DNA of 64,000 nucleotides from Hymenobacter negativus (GTDB lineage: Bacteria; Bacteroidota; Bacteroidia; Cytophagales; Hymenobacteraceae), in assembly GCF_016056375.1 (NCBI RefSeq), contig NZ_JAEDAE010000009.1:124001-188000 (forward strand), given 5' to 3'. A program made the translations under genes and the position numbers. The notes below the pieces were generated by a model. That model was given only the letters and a program-made list of their open reading frames with translations, had not been told where the DNA came from and did not search any database. Shown here piece after piece: positions 33,244 to 42,971 of the stretch; position 1 is the first letter of the stretch; every line of letters starts with the position of its first letter.

Positions 33244-34098
33244 TTACTTCGCCAGAATCTTTTGGGCCGTGGTGCCGCTCAGCACGCCGAAGATGCCAAT
33301 GCCACCCTGCACGTTGCCGTAGATGGCGGAGGGCTGGGCAAAGGGGTTACCGTTGGCCTGGCGCGCGTCGCGCACCGATTGTCGAAAGCGGAACATTGCC
33401 CGCTCGGTGTGGTAGAGCGTGGCCGTTACGGTATCGCCGGGATAAAAACGGTAGCTGGTGCCCAGCACGAATTCCTGCCCGTTGAGCAGCCGGTCTTCTA
33501 CCGACATATCCACTTCCGGGCTTTTGAGTAGTGCGCCCCTGGCCGGGTTGCCCTTGTGCAGCTGCAGGCGGTAGCAGTCGTCGAGCGGGGCCGGGTCGCG
33601 GAAGCTGGTGAGAAAGATGGCCTTGCGCTCGGAGCCGGTTTTGTCGTTGAACTGGTAGCTCACCGAATCGATGGGTACGGGGGCCAACATGGTGGTGGTG
33701 GCCGTGGCGTGGCGGCCCTTGGTGTCCACCACATCAAGCTTGAACACGTCGCCAGCCTTGGCCACCAGCGGGTCGCGGCCAATGTGGGAGTGAAATTTCA
33801 CGCCCGCGGTGGTGTCAATCAGTGCCCGGTAGTTGGGGTTGAAAGGCAGCGGCACCAGCGTGCCGTTGGGCATGGTGAGCGTGACGGTGACATCGGTGGG
33901 CACCTGCGGCAGCACCGAGCTGATGTAGGGCACCGACGTGGTGACGGCCAGCTCCGGCACCTTGCCCGGCTGCAGGTAGCATTCCACCACCAAATCGGAG
34001 GAATAGGCCGGCAGCGGCACGTTGATGTCGTTTTGCAGCTTGCCGCAACCGGCCAGCGCCACACAACTAATCACCAGCCAATTCATCTTCCTTTTCAT
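33244..34098 (-). CDS. DUF4249 lipoprotein, TonB-receptor partner
   Basis: 284 residues from the ATG at 34098 (MKRKMNWLVISCVALAGCGK), lipobox LAGC. The DUF4249 pattern is clear: INVPLPAYSSDLVVECYLQPGKVPELAVTTSVPY, then LTMPNG, then VFKLDVVDTKGRHATATTTMLAPVPIDSVSY. DUF4249 proteins are nearly always encoded next to TonB-dependent receptors in this phylum and are thought to sit on them as surface lipoproteins. Here the receptor gene ends 79 bases upstream on the same strand. The substrate of the pair is unknown. Confidence 0.85.
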   Translation of the reverse strand: MKRKMNWLVISCVALAGCGKLQNDINVPLPAYSSDLVVECYLQPGKVPELAVTTSVPYISSVLPQVPTDVTVTLTMPNGTLVPLPFNPNYRALIDTTAGVKFHSHIGRDPLVAKAGDVFKLDVVDTKGRHATATTTMLAPVPIDSVSYQFNDKTGSERKAIFLTSFRDPAPLDDCYRLQLHKGNPARGALLKSPEVDMSVEDRLLNGQEFVLGTSYRFYPGDTVTATLYHTERAMFRFRQSVRDARQANGNPFAQPSAIYGNVQGGIGIFGVLSGTTAQKILAK

Positions 34099-34176
34099 AA
34101 CCAATTCGAATAAAAACACCTGTAATCAACGCCCCCAAAATCCGTGAAATCGGCCCTAATCCGAGCCAATCCGTGG

Positions 34177-36537
34177 TCAGAAACGGAAATTGTAGGTCAG
34201 CGAAGGGATGACCGGGAACAGCGACACCTGCTTGGCCTGGAAGCCGGTGGTGCGGCCGCTGGCCTTGTCCTTCACCGTGTCGAAAAACACGAAGTAGGCG
34301 TTGCGGCGGTTGTAAGCGTTATAAATGCTCAGGGTGAGGTCCTGGTCGCGCCGGGCCCCGATTTTGTACACCACGCCGAGGTCGAGGCGGTGGTACGGGA
34401 TGAGGCGGTAGGAATTGCGGTCGGGGTACACGGGCACCGGGCGCGGGTCGATGCCCACGCTGGAGCCCGGAATGTCCTGCACCCCAAAGCGGCCCAGCGG
34501 CAGCGTGGTCAGGTTGCCCGAGGTGTAGATAAAGCTGGCCGTGAGGTTGATGCGCGGGTTTAGTTGATGTAGCACCACCACGGTCAGGTTGTGGCGCCGG
34601 TCGTAGTTGGGGTGGAAATCGCGGCCGCCGTTCACGCCGTTGGTGCCGTTCTGGGGCTGGAAATTGCGCCAGCTCCAGGCCAGCGTGTAGCCAATCCAGC
34701 CGGTGGTTTTGCCGGTTTTCTTCTCTAAATAAAGCTCGTTGCCGTAGGCCCAGCTCTTGCCGAAAATGAATTCCTGGTCCAAATCAGGGTTCACAAACAG
34801 CTGCGCACCATCGCGGAAATCGACTTGGTTGCGCCCCCATTTGTAGTACAGCTCGTTGGTGAGCAAATACTTGCCGCCGCCCAGCAGGAAGCTGGCCCCG
34901 CCGCTCACCTGCTGCGACTGCTGCGGCTTCACCGACAGCCGCGAGGGGTACCAGATATCCGTGGGCAACGACGCGCCCGAGTTCGTGACCAAGTGCACGT
35001 ACTGGTACATCATGGCGTAGTTGAGCTTGAACGAAGTCTTGTCGTTCAGGGCGTAGCGGGCGGCGGCGCGGGGCTCGAGGCCGCCGTACTGGTCGGTGCC
35101 GCTGCGGAAACCGGTGAGGCGCAGGCCGCCTTCGAGCTGGAGCTTGTCGGTGGCCTTGTAGTTGTCGGAGGCGTACACCCCGCCGTCGAGGCCGAAGTAG
35201 TGCACGTCGGAGCCGATGCCGAGGCGGCCGTCGCCGGTGCTGGCGCTGAGGCGGCCCACCCCGAACCGGTGCTGCGTGAGCACGGCCCCGAACTTGATTT
35301 GGTGCCGGTCGTTGGGCGCGTACTCGAAGTCGGTGCGCCCGGTGTAGTCCGTGATTTGCGAGCCCAGGTTGAAGTTGAACACGTTGGCCAGCTGGTTGGT
35401 CAGCGTGTACTTGTAGTCCGACACCGACGCGGTGGTATTCACGAACAGCTTGGGCGAAAACGTGTGGTTCCAGCGCAGCGAGCCAATGGTATTGCCCCAC
35501 TGGAAGCTGAACTTGAAGCCGTTGGGGCTGCTAAAACCGAAGATATCGCGGCCCAGGTAGCCGGTCAGGAACACCTGGTCCTTTTCACTGAGCGTGTAGT
35601 TGGCCTTGGCGTTGAAATCGTAGAAATAGTAGTCGGGAATGGGGCTGTAGTCCTCCTTGCCCTCGTTGGCCTTGTTGAGGGCCCGCGTGAAAATGTCGAA
35701 ATACGTGCGCCGGCCGCTCACAATGAACGAGCCTTTGCCCTTATTGATTGGCCCTTCGTAGGTGAGGCGCGACGAAATTAGGCCTACGCCGCCGGTGGCC
35801 ACGAAGTGCTGGCGGTCGCCCTCGCGCAGCTTCACATCGACCACCGACGACAGCCGCCCGCCAAACTGCGCCGGAAAGCCCGACTTGTACAGGTCCACAC
35901 TCTGCACAGCATCAGAATTGAACACCGAAAACAACCCAAACAAATGGTTGGGGTTGTACACCACCGTGTTATCGAGCAGCACTAGGTTCTGGTCGGCCGA
36001 GCCGCCGCGCACAAACAGGCCGCTGGTGCCCTCGCCCCCGCTCTGCACGCCGGGCTTCAGCTGCAGGGTTTTCAGAATATCGACTTCGCCAAACAGCGCC
36101 GGCAGCAGCTTGGCCTCCTTGATGCTGAGGTGCTCGACGCCCATTTGCGTGGTTTTGAGCTTCTGCTCCAGCGTCGCGGCGCCTTCCACCACCACTTCGC
36201 CCAGCTCGTTGCCGCTTTCTTCGAGATTAAAGCTGAGGCGCTCGTTTTTTTTCAGGTTCACCTCGCGGGTGATTTGCTGATAGCTGATGAAGGCGATGAC
36301 GAGCTGGTGATGCCCGGCGGGCAGGCTCAGCGAGTAGTGGCCGAGGGAATCGGCGGCGGTGCCGGTGTTGAGGGCGGGCACGGCCACGCTGGCGCCGGGC
36401 AGGGTTTCGCCGCGCCCGCCCCGCACCGTGCCGCTGATGGTGAACCGAACCGCCGTCTGGGCCCAGCCGGAGCGCGGCCATGCCATCCCCAATACAAACA
36501 ATAACAAGTAGTAACGCCGGGCAGAGCTAAAAATCAT
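34177..36537 (-). CDS. TonB-dependent outer membrane receptor
   Basis: 786 residues from the ATG at 36537 (MIFSSARRYYLLLF), signal peptide ending SGWAQ. Order: carboxypeptidase-regulatory-like N-terminal domain (about 25-105; ISGTVRGGRGETLPGASVAVP), plug (about 115-225; LKPGVQSGGEGTSGLFVRGGSADQNLVLLDNTVVYNPNHLFG), then the beta barrel to the terminal aromatic-ended strand (LTYNFRF). No long hinge or SusD partner is present; the partner is the DUF4249 lipoprotein. It imports an unknown nutrient, using TonB energy, across the outer membrane. Confidence 0.92.
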   Translation of the reverse strand: MIFSSARRYYLLLFVLGMAWPRSGWAQTAVRFTISGTVRGGRGETLPGASVAVPALNTGTAADSLGHYSLSLPAGHHQLVIAFISYQQITREVNLKKNERLSFNLEESGNELGEVVVEGAATLEQKLKTTQMGVEHLSIKEAKLLPALFGEVDILKTLQLKPGVQSGGEGTSGLFVRGGSADQNLVLLDNTVVYNPNHLFGLFSVFNSDAVQSVDLYKSGFPAQFGGRLSSVVDVKLREGDRQHFVATGGVGLISSRLTYEGPINKGKGSFIVSGRRTYFDIFTRALNKANEGKEDYSPIPDYYFYDFNAKANYTLSEKDQVFLTGYLGRDIFGFSSPNGFKFSFQWGNTIGSLRWNHTFSPKLFVNTTASVSDYKYTLTNQLANVFNFNLGSQITDYTGRTDFEYAPNDRHQIKFGAVLTQHRFGVGRLSASTGDGRLGIGSDVHYFGLDGGVYASDNYKATDKLQLEGGLRLTGFRSGTDQYGGLEPRAAARYALNDKTSFKLNYAMMYQYVHLVTNSGASLPTDIWYPSRLSVKPQQSQQVSGGASFLLGGGKYLLTNELYYKWGRNQVDFRDGAQLFVNPDLDQEFIFGKSWAYGNELYLEKKTGKTTGWIGYTLAWSWRNFQPQNGTNGVNGGRDFHPNYDRRHNLTVVVLHQLNPRINLTASFIYTSGNLTTLPLGRFGVQDIPGSSVGIDPRPVPVYPDRNSYRLIPYHRLDLGVVYKIGARRDQDLTLSIYNAYNRRNAYFVFFDTVKDKASGRTTGFQAKQVSLFPVIPSLTYNFRF

Positions 36538-36623
36538 ACGGTAGCAATCGGGGAACGCGCAAAGGTAGCGACCTCCCCAACGCCGGTAACCGGCGGATAG
36601 TTTATCGCCCGCGCCCCGGCGGG

Positions 36624-36935
36624 CTACTTGCCCACGTAAGGCTGCAACACCTGGGCGATTTGGGCGGCCGGCACTACGCCCGCCTGCCGCCATACCGGCT
36701 GCCCCTGGTGGAACAGAATCAGCGTGGGAATGCTCTGCACGCGGTATTGCTGGGCCACGGCCTGGTTCTTGTCCACGTCGATTTTAATAACGCGCAGCTT
36801 GCCGCCGTGCTGGGCAGCCACCTGCTCCAGAATGGGAGCCATGGTTTTGCAGGGACCGCACCAGGTGGCGTAAAAATCGACCAGAACCGGCATGCCGGGG
36901 CTATTGATGAGTTCGGGAAAAGACTTGCGAGGCAT
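36624..36935 (-). CDS. trxA: thioredoxin
   Basis: 103 residues, full thioredoxin fold. The active site ATWCGPC is at residues 23-29 (Cys26 and Cys29), with the cis-Pro loop SIPTLILFHQG near 70. No signal peptide, so cytoplasmic. It reduces protein disulfides. It lies 86 bases upstream of the TonB receptor gene on the same strand, but there is no functional reason to link them. Confidence 0.95.
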   Translation of the reverse strand: MPRKSFPELINSPGMPVLVDFYATWCGPCKTMAPILEQVAAQHGGKLRVIKIDVDKNQAVAQQYRVQSIPTLILFHQGQPVWRQAGVVPAAQIAQVLQPYVGK

Positions 36936-36987
36936 GACGATGGATAATTAAGGCGAGAGGCCGAGGGGATTGAACCGGTTATAACGC

Positions 36988-37015
36988 AAAAAGCCCGGCA
37001 CGTGGCCAGGCTTTT
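36988..37015 (-). terminator. probable terminator downstream of the 37043 gene
   Basis: On the minus strand aaaagcctggc / gccgggctttt forms an 11-bp stem with one mismatch and a CG-rich loop, ended by a T run. It lies just after the stop at 37043 and before the thioredoxin start. Confidence 0.6.
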
Positions 37016-37042
37016 GGTTTTTTGCGGCCGGAATTGGCTTAG

Positions 37043-37495
37043 CTACTTGTTGATAACCGTTATGTCGTTGGCTACTTCGGGCAGCGTGAAGCGGCCGCCC
37101 ACGGCTTTCACGCCCTTCACGCGGCACTCCCAGGTATAGCGGCCGGGGATGGCGGTGGCCGCCTCGCCGGTTTCGGCCTTGAAGTACTGGGGGTCGGAGG
37201 GGTCGGTGGGAAACAATACGTCTACGCCGGTCTGGCCTTTTTCAAGTTCTTTCACCAACAGATAATCCTTGCCGGTTTTTTCGCTGTGCACGATGAAAGT
37301 AGCCGTGTATGGGCCGAGTTGGCCGTATTTATCCAAAATACCCAGCTTGATTTGGGCGGTGGTGCTCACCATCCAGGTTTGCGCGCGGGCTTCGGGGGCT
37401 GAGCCCAGTAGCAATATCATCATCAGGGCCCCGGTCAGCCAGCCGGCCAGTGGCCACTGTTTGGGAATTAAGAAGGAAGGTACAGGTATCATCAC
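37043..37495 (-). CDS. secreted hypothetical protein with beta-sandwich character
   Basis: 150 residues. A long N terminus leads to a hydrophobic core and a cleavage site near EARAQ. The mature ~110 residues (TTAQIKLGILDKYGQLGPYTATFIVHSEKTGKDYLLVKELEKGQ...GRYTWECRVKGVKAVGGRFTLPE) alternate strands in a way that suggests an Ig-like or lipocalin-type beta fold. No family is recognised. It is a monocistronic unit followed by a terminator. Confidence 0.65.
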   Translation of the reverse strand: MMIPVPSFLIPKQWPLAGWLTGALMMILLLGSAPEARAQTWMVSTTAQIKLGILDKYGQLGPYTATFIVHSEKTGKDYLLVKELEKGQTGVDVLFPTDPSDPQYFKAETGEAATAIPGRYTWECRVKGVKAVGGRFTLPEVANDITVINK

Positions 37496-37670
37496 GGTTA
37501 AAATAAGGAGAAAAAGGGTGAAATGCAGTGCAAAAGAACGGGTGGTAATATGCGCAGTCAGCGCACATTACCCGCCAAGATAGTGTGTTGATAACAAATC
37601 CGCAACTTGCAGCGAGCGCAGCCTGTTAAGGTTTCAGTCAAATTGTTCATGCCCGACTACTATTTGCGGT

Positions 37671-38000
37671 ATGCCCAGGCAACGCCCAAGGTCCAATCAA
37701 TGGCCGCCCAGTCCGGCACCCGCCGCTGCTGCTATACGCTGTGGCCTTTGCGAGCGGGAGGTGCAGGCCACTTCCCGCCACCACCTCGTGCCCCGCGAAG
37801 AGGGCGGCAAGCACGGCCCCACCGTCGACTTGTGCCAGCCCTGCCACAGCAGTGTGCACCGCTTCCTGAGCAACCGCGCCCTGGCCAGGCAATACGCTTC
37901 CGTGGAAGCCCTGAGGGAGGCCGAGGAGCTGCAAACCTACCTGCACTGGATTCGGAAGCAACGCGTGGAGCGCATCAGCAACCGGCGCGGGCGGCGGTAG
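37671..38000 (+). CDS. small HNH-type nuclease-domain protein
   Basis: 109 residues. After a Pro/Arg-rich leader, CGLCEREVQATSRHHLVPREEGGKHGPTVDLCQPCHSSVHRFLS carries the two CxxC zinc ligands, the paired His of the HNH core and a final H. The C-terminal ~45 residues are helical and basic. Small stand-alone HNH proteins of this kind have undefined DNA targets; it may be a housekeeping nuclease or a mobile-element remnant. It is followed 43 bases later by the DUF6687-like gene on the same strand. Confidence 0.75.
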   Translation: MPRQRPRSNQWPPSPAPAAAAIRCGLCEREVQATSRHHLVPREEGGKHGPTVDLCQPCHSSVHRFLSNRALARQYASVEALREAEELQTYLHWIRKQRVERISNRRGRR

Positions 38001-38043
38001 CTGCAGTTGCGCGGATAAGGCATTTTTGACGGAGCTTTGCCGG

Positions 38044-39102
38044 ATGAACCGCTATTTCGTGCCTTTCGCGCAGCTTCGGCAGCAGCCTAGTATTGTGGTG
38101 GATAGCGTGGGCCTGGGGGCCGTGCTCACGCTGGCGCACTGGCGCGGGGCGGCCACGCCCGCAGCCCTGCGCGACGATACCAGCGCTGGCTCGGCGTTGC
38201 GGGCCCTGCACCAGCCCGCCACGCCGGGTCTGGAGGCGGCAGCCGTGACAGCCAATCATTTTGATATCGACGGCTTTATCGGCGTGTGGAGCCTGCTGAA
38301 TCCCGGGTTGGCCTTGGCACAAGAAGAACTGCTGCGCATGGTGGCCGTGCTGGGCGACTTCCGGGAAATCGACTTTGCCCACCCGCTGGCCGATGACGCG
38401 CTGAAACTGGTGTGCTGGCTGAATGCTGAGGAAAAAGCCCGGTTCTATGAGCCCTTCGGCGCGCCCATTCGGCGGCGGCGCGAAGACGAAGCTTCAGCGG
38501 AGAAGTTCGATTGGTTCTTGCCGCGCTTCGCTGAAGTGCTGCAAAACCCGGAAGCCGGCCGCGCCGCCTGGCAGCCCGAATACGACCGGGTGCAACAGGC
38601 GGCAGCCATCATCCAAAGCCCTGCAACCACGCAGCAGCACTACCCGGAAATTGGGCTGGTGGTGGTGAATACGCCCGCGCCAGTGCCGTACTACGCCCTC
38701 TTCGGCCCAACGGCGGGCTACGACATTGTGCTGAGCCAGTACGACGGCAACCGCTACGAACTGGAATACAAGTACACCACTTGGATTGACCTGGCCAGCC
38801 GCCCTACCCTGCCGCGGCTGCCGCTGGCCCCGCTCGTAGCCCGCCTGAACGCGCTGGAAACCAGCGGCCGCGCCTGGGCCGCCGATGGCATCACCGACAC
38901 CGGCCCGCTGCTGCGCCTGACCGGCAAAAAGCTCAGCAAAGCTGAGCGCTACGCTGCCCCCGATGGCCGGCCGATTTACGCATCGTCCATCGCGCCGGAG
39001 GTACTGGAACGGGAAGTAGTGGCGTTTTTTCGGGCTGGCTACGAAGGGATTGAGCCGAAGAAATACTGGACCTGGCCGGAAGTGAAGGCGGCCGGAATGT
39101 AG
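38044..39102 (+). CDS. DUF6687-family-like protein
   Basis: 352 residues from the ATG at 38044 (MNRYFVPFAQLRQQPSIVVDS); an in-frame start 18 bases earlier is possible. The blocks VVDSVGLGAVLTLAHWRG and AAVTANHFDIDGFIGVWSLLNP are those I associate with proteins labelled DUF6687; the NHFDIDG sequence looks like a metal- or phosphate-binding loop, but no activity is known. It is soluble and has no signal peptide. Its TAG stop lies in the left arm of the palindromic repeat at 39098-39184. Confidence 0.65.
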   Translation: MNRYFVPFAQLRQQPSIVVDSVGLGAVLTLAHWRGAATPAALRDDTSAGSALRALHQPATPGLEAAAVTANHFDIDGFIGVWSLLNPGLALAQEELLRMVAVLGDFREIDFAHPLADDALKLVCWLNAEEKARFYEPFGAPIRRRREDEASAEKFDWFLPRFAEVLQNPEAGRAAWQPEYDRVQQAAAIIQSPATTQQHYPEIGLVVVNTPAPVPYYALFGPTAGYDIVLSQYDGNRYELEYKYTTWIDLASRPTLPRLPLAPLVARLNALETSGRAWAADGITDTGPLLRLTGKKLSKAERYAAPDGRPIYASSIAPEVLEREVVAFFRAGYEGIEPKKYWTWPEVKAAGM

Positions 39103-39184
39103 AGACGCGACACTTCGTGTCTCGGCGTTCGCGCCATTTAAGCGTCTCATTCAACGGGAAGACGCGAAGTGTCGCGTCTCTACA
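39098..39184. repeat. TGTAGAGACG-type palindromic repeat holding both flanking stop codons
   Basis: Arms at about 39098-39123 and 39160-39184 (TGTAGAGACGCGACACTTCGTGTC and near-complement). The TAG in TGTAGAGACG serves as stop for the DUF6687-like gene on the plus strand (39100-39102) and, by symmetry, for sbcC on the minus strand (39182-39180). A shorter relative sits at 58535-58574. Confidence 0.9.
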
Positions 39185-42100
39185 CCGCGCAGTCGGTTTC
39201 TTCGCCGCGCACGTCTACCAGGTGCACCGAGCTGTTGCCGCCCGCGCCGGGCCGCACCCGAATCTGAGTACCGATGCGGTCCTTCAGGTCGGAAACGTGG
39301 GAAATGATGCCAATCATTTTGCCCGAGTGTTGCAGGCGCTCCAGCGCATCAAGGGCCGTATTCAGCGCCTCGGGGTCGAGGGTACCGAAGCCTTCGTCGA
39401 TAAACAATGACTCAATACGGGCCTTATGGCCGGCCAGCTCGCTCAGGCCCAAGGCCAATGCCAGGCTCACCAGAAAGCTCTCGCCGCCCGAGAGCGACGC
39501 CATGGGGCGCACCGTGTCGGCCTGGTCATGGTCGATGATTTGCAGCTCCAGGTTGCGATTGGGCGTTTTGAAAATGGTGTAGCGGCCGGTGAGCTGGCGC
39601 AAGCGCAGGTTTGCCAGCCGGGCCAGGTGCGAGAGCGTGAGGCCCTGGGCAAACTGGCTGAACTTGTCGCCCCGCGCCGAGCCGATTTGCTCGCTGAGGT
39701 CCTGCCAGCGCTGTTCTTCCTGCTGGCGCAAGAGCAACTCCTGCAAGCCGGCCGCCTGCTGAACCCGGGCGTCGTCGTCCAGCTTCAACTGGTTGCCCAC
39801 GGCTCCCAGCTTCTGCTGCAGGATGTCGTCAGCAGCCGAAAGGGTGTTGAGCTGGGCCGTGAGCTCGGGGGCGGAGTGCGGCGTGAGGCCTGCTTCGGCG
39901 TGGTGGCTGAGCTCGGCGGTGAGGTCGGTGAGGCGGCGGGCAGCGGCAGCCTGGTTGGTCAGGTGCTCCTGCCGAAGCTGCTGGAGGCGCTGGGCTTCGG
40001 CGGCAGGCAGCAACAAGGCGCGCGCTTCGGCGGCGCTGGCGAGGCCGGCAGCGGCCAGGGCCGCGGCGAGCTCGGCCTGGCGCTGGGCAAAGGCGGCGCG
40101 GTGCGTCACCAACTGCGTTTGCAGGCTGTCGCGGCGGTTTTGTTGGATTTCGAGAGCCTTCTGTTGTTCAGCCAGCTGATTTTGACTGATTTGCTGAGCG
40201 TTGGCTAGCCGCAGGGTGGCCTGACGCAGCAACTCCGCTTCGGCGGCGGGGTCAGGCCCGGTGTAAGAGGCTTGCCGCGCCTGCTGCTGCTGCTCAAGCG
40301 CCTCCTGGTCGGCCGCAAGGACAGCGGCGGCAGCGGCAAGCTGTGCTTCCTGCTGCTGCAGCGCCTGCAGATGGGCATTGCGCTGGCTGTTTTTTTCCAG
40401 CAGCTGCTTCCCCAGTTCGCTGAGCGTGGCCACCTGGGCTTCGTAGTGGTCGGCCCGCTCCCGCAGCGTGGCCAGCAGGCCGTCGTAAGGCGGCTGGGCG
40501 GGCAGCTGCAACTTGTGTGGCTGGAGGAAATCCCGAATCGAGCTTTGGAAAATTTCAGCCTGTTCCTGCCAATGCACCAACTCATCAGCCAACTTGGCCA
40601 AGTCGGTTTCGATGGCCGCCAGCCGGTCCAGCAGGCGCGGAATCTCGCGCTGCGCAGCGGTAATAGCCTCGCCGGCCTGCAGGTATTTTTCGCGCAGCTC
40701 GGCCAGCTTTTCATCCAGCACAGCCAGCCGGCGGCGGGCGGCTACCGCAGTTTTCTGCTCTTCGTCAGCGGCTTCTAGCAGCGCACGCACGGCGGCGGGG
40801 TCAGCCGGCTGGGCAGGCACGGGCACCAGCGCTGCGGCCATTCCAGCCGCTTGCTGACGGGCAGTTTCGGCAGCAGCAGCGGCATTTTCCCGAAGCTGGT
40901 GCCGCTGGCGTTGCTCGGTTTGGTGGCGGGTGAGGGCTGTGGTGGCCTGGCGCAATTCCTCGTCGAGCGCGGCCAGGGCCTGCGCCTGCTGGGCCACGCG
41001 CAGCTCCTGCGCATCGGCTTCGGCCGTAAAATCGGGGGTGAAAGCATGCTCCAATGCCCCGCACAACGGGCAGGGCTGACCAGCTTCCAGGTGCTGGCGG
41101 TGGGCGTTGAGGTCGGCCAGGGCCTGCTGCGCCCGAAGCTCGCGGCGGTAGCTGTCGAGGAGCTTCTGACCATCGGCCCGACGCGTCTCGAGGTGGGCAG
41201 CGGCGGTTTCGGCGGCGGTCAGGGCCGGGGCTTGCTGGTCAATTTCAGCGGCCAGGGCATCGGCACGGGTCTGGTGTTCGTGGGCGGCCTCGGCTTTAGG
41301 CAGCAGTTGTTGCAGGGCTTGCCGGTGGGCAGTGAGGTCGTCGGCTCGCTGAACGAGGGCGGCGGCCGTCGTGCCGACTAGCAGGGCGTCGCGCTCGGTG
41401 CGGCAAGGCTGGCCTTCGTCTTTAATGGCCTGCTGGCGGGCCTGAGCCTCGGTTTCGAGGGCCCGCTGGCGGCGCAGGTCGGTGGTGGTTTGGTCTTGAG
41501 CTTTGCGCAGTTCAGTGCGGCTGGCTTCGCGGGTGGCTATCTCCTTCTGCGCATTTTGCAGGTCAATGATTTCGCGGTCCAGCGCCAGCACCTGGTTTTT
41601 CAGGTCGATTTCGGCACTGTGCTCGATGAGCCAACGGTCCAAGGCTGCGTTGCGGGTTTGCAGAGTTTCAATGGCCAGCGTCTCGCGGCGCAGGTCGGCT
41701 TCGGCCTGGTCGTAGGCTTTCCGGTTTACATCGTGGGCTTCGCGCTTTAAGTTGAGCTGATGCAAGGCCGCGGCAATTTCGGCGTCCTGCTGCTGTGCTT
41801 TGCTGAGCAGCGGGCGCAGGCGGTTTTCGTCGGCCAGCGCGGTGGCGTGGGCGGCAGCAGCAATGGTGTGGGCAGTGGCGGCAGCATCAGCGGCCAAGCG
41901 CAGGCGGGGTAAAGATTCGGCCAGCTCCCGCAGTTGCGCTTCGTCGCTGGTCACTTCCTTTTCGGCGGCTAGTGCCAGCTCCAGCGGCGTATCCACGGCG
42001 GCGGCGCGGGCGTGGCCGTCCAGCCGGGCAAACTCGGGTTGCAGGGTTGCGCCGTCGCGACGCAGGCGCTCCGTTTCGCGGGCTGTGTCGCTTAGCTGGC

Positions 42101-42893
42101 GGTCGAGTTGGTCGAGAATGGTGCGCCAGGTCAGGCACACAGTCAGTTCCTGCTGCTCCAGGTGGTGCCATTCGGCCTGCTGGTGCAGCACATCAAGCTG
42201 GGCTTCCAACTCAGCCCGCTCCTCTTCGGTCAGCAGCCGGGTAGCGTCGAGCTTGGCGCGCAGCAGCTTGGTTTTCAACTCTTCTTCCTTGGCCTTCTCA
42301 AATGCCGCCACGCTCAGCCGCGAGTAGATGCCCACATTGGTCATCTTTTCCAGCAATGCGCTCCGCTCCTTTTCGGGCGCGTGCAGGAAGCGCGCAAATT
42401 TGCCCTGGCTCAGCAGCACCGATTGCTCAAACTGCCCAAAATCCAGCCCCGACAGCTCCCCCACCCGCTTCGGCACCGCCTCCTTGCCGCTGATGACGGC
42501 TACATTGGAGGGGCTCATTACCAGCGTCATGGCATCGGCATTTAGCGCACCTTTGTCTTCGCCGCGCACCTTGCGCTTCACTTCCCAGCGCGAGCGGTAG
42601 CGTACGCGGTCCACCACGCCGGTGTCGGGGTTGGTTTCGTGCACTTCAAATTCTACCTCCGAAAAAGCGTCTTTGGCGTGGCGGCTCACCATCTCGCCCA
42701 CCTGACGGTCGTGGCGCGGCACGCGGCCGTAGAGGCCCACGGCAATGGCGTCGAGCAGCGTGCTTTTGCCCGCGCCGGTGGGGCCGGTGATGGCGAAAAG
42801 CCCCGTGTCCGCCAAGGGCGTTTCATCAAAGCGAATCAGGAACGGTCCGGGCAGCGAGTTTAGGTTAGCAAAGCGGACGCTGATAATTTTCAT
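39180..42893 (-). CDS. sbcC: SbcC, ATPase subunit of the SbcCD nuclease
   Basis: 1237 residues, Rad50/SMC type. Walker A GPTGAGKSTLLDAI near residue 40; two very long Ala/Gln/Glu-rich coiled coils; the zinc hook CPLCG at about residue 606 between them; then the C-terminal signature LSGGESFLVSLALALGLSEL and Walker B LFIDEGFGTLDPEALN. With SbcD it cuts hairpins and cruciforms and processes double-strand breaks. It is larger than E. coli SbcC (about 1050 residues), mainly in the coiled coils. sbcD is upstream on the same strand, separated by a small secreted-protein gene. The stop codon lies in the repeat at 39098-39184. Confidence 0.95.
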   Translation of the reverse strand: MKIISVRFANLNSLPGPFLIRFDETPLADTGLFAITGPTGAGKSTLLDAIAVGLYGRVPRHDRQVGEMVSRHAKDAFSEVEFEVHETNPDTGVVDRVRYRSRWEVKRKVRGEDKGALNADAMTLVMSPSNVAVISGKEAVPKRVGELSGLDFGQFEQSVLLSQGKFARFLHAPEKERSALLEKMTNVGIYSRLSVAAFEKAKEEELKTKLLRAKLDATRLLTEEERAELEAQLDVLHQQAEWHHLEQQELTVCLTWRTILDQLDRQLSDTARETERLRRDGATLQPEFARLDGHARAAAVDTPLELALAAEKEVTSDEAQLRELAESLPRLRLAADAAATAHTIAAAAHATALADENRLRPLLSKAQQQDAEIAAALHQLNLKREAHDVNRKAYDQAEADLRRETLAIETLQTRNAALDRWLIEHSAEIDLKNQVLALDREIIDLQNAQKEIATREASRTELRKAQDQTTTDLRRQRALETEAQARQQAIKDEGQPCRTERDALLVGTTAAALVQRADDLTAHRQALQQLLPKAEAAHEHQTRADALAAEIDQQAPALTAAETAAAHLETRRADGQKLLDSYRRELRAQQALADLNAHRQHLEAGQPCPLCGALEHAFTPDFTAEADAQELRVAQQAQALAALDEELRQATTALTRHQTEQRQRHQLRENAAAAAETARQQAAGMAAALVPVPAQPADPAAVRALLEAADEEQKTAVAARRRLAVLDEKLAELREKYLQAGEAITAAQREIPRLLDRLAAIETDLAKLADELVHWQEQAEIFQSSIRDFLQPHKLQLPAQPPYDGLLATLRERADHYEAQVATLSELGKQLLEKNSQRNAHLQALQQQEAQLAAAAAVLAADQEALEQQQQARQASYTGPDPAAEAELLRQATLRLANAQQISQNQLAEQQKALEIQQNRRDSLQTQLVTHRAAFAQRQAELAAALAAAGLASAAEARALLLPAAEAQRLQQLRQEHLTNQAAAARRLTDLTAELSHHAEAGLTPHSAPELTAQLNTLSAADDILQQKLGAVGNQLKLDDDARVQQAAGLQELLLRQQEEQRWQDLSEQIGSARGDKFSQFAQGLTLSHLARLANLRLRQLTGRYTIFKTPNRNLELQIIDHDQADTVRPMASLSGGESFLVSLALALGLSELAGHKARIESLFIDEGFGTLDPEALNTALDALERLQHSGKMIGIISHVSDLKDRIGTQIRVRPGAGGNSSVHLVDVRGEETDCAV

Positions 42894-42971
42894 AGCATAA
42901 AATTAAGCCCGCAGCTACCAGCAGTGGGCTGGCGACTGCGGGCAAAAAACCGGCCCAGGCCGACCGCCGGG

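Noticed and set aside
37607-38029. Alternative overlapping frame across the HNH gene
   Set aside because: The frame starting at 37671 has the full C-C-H-H-C-C-H pattern; the other is an Arg/Pro-rich shadow.
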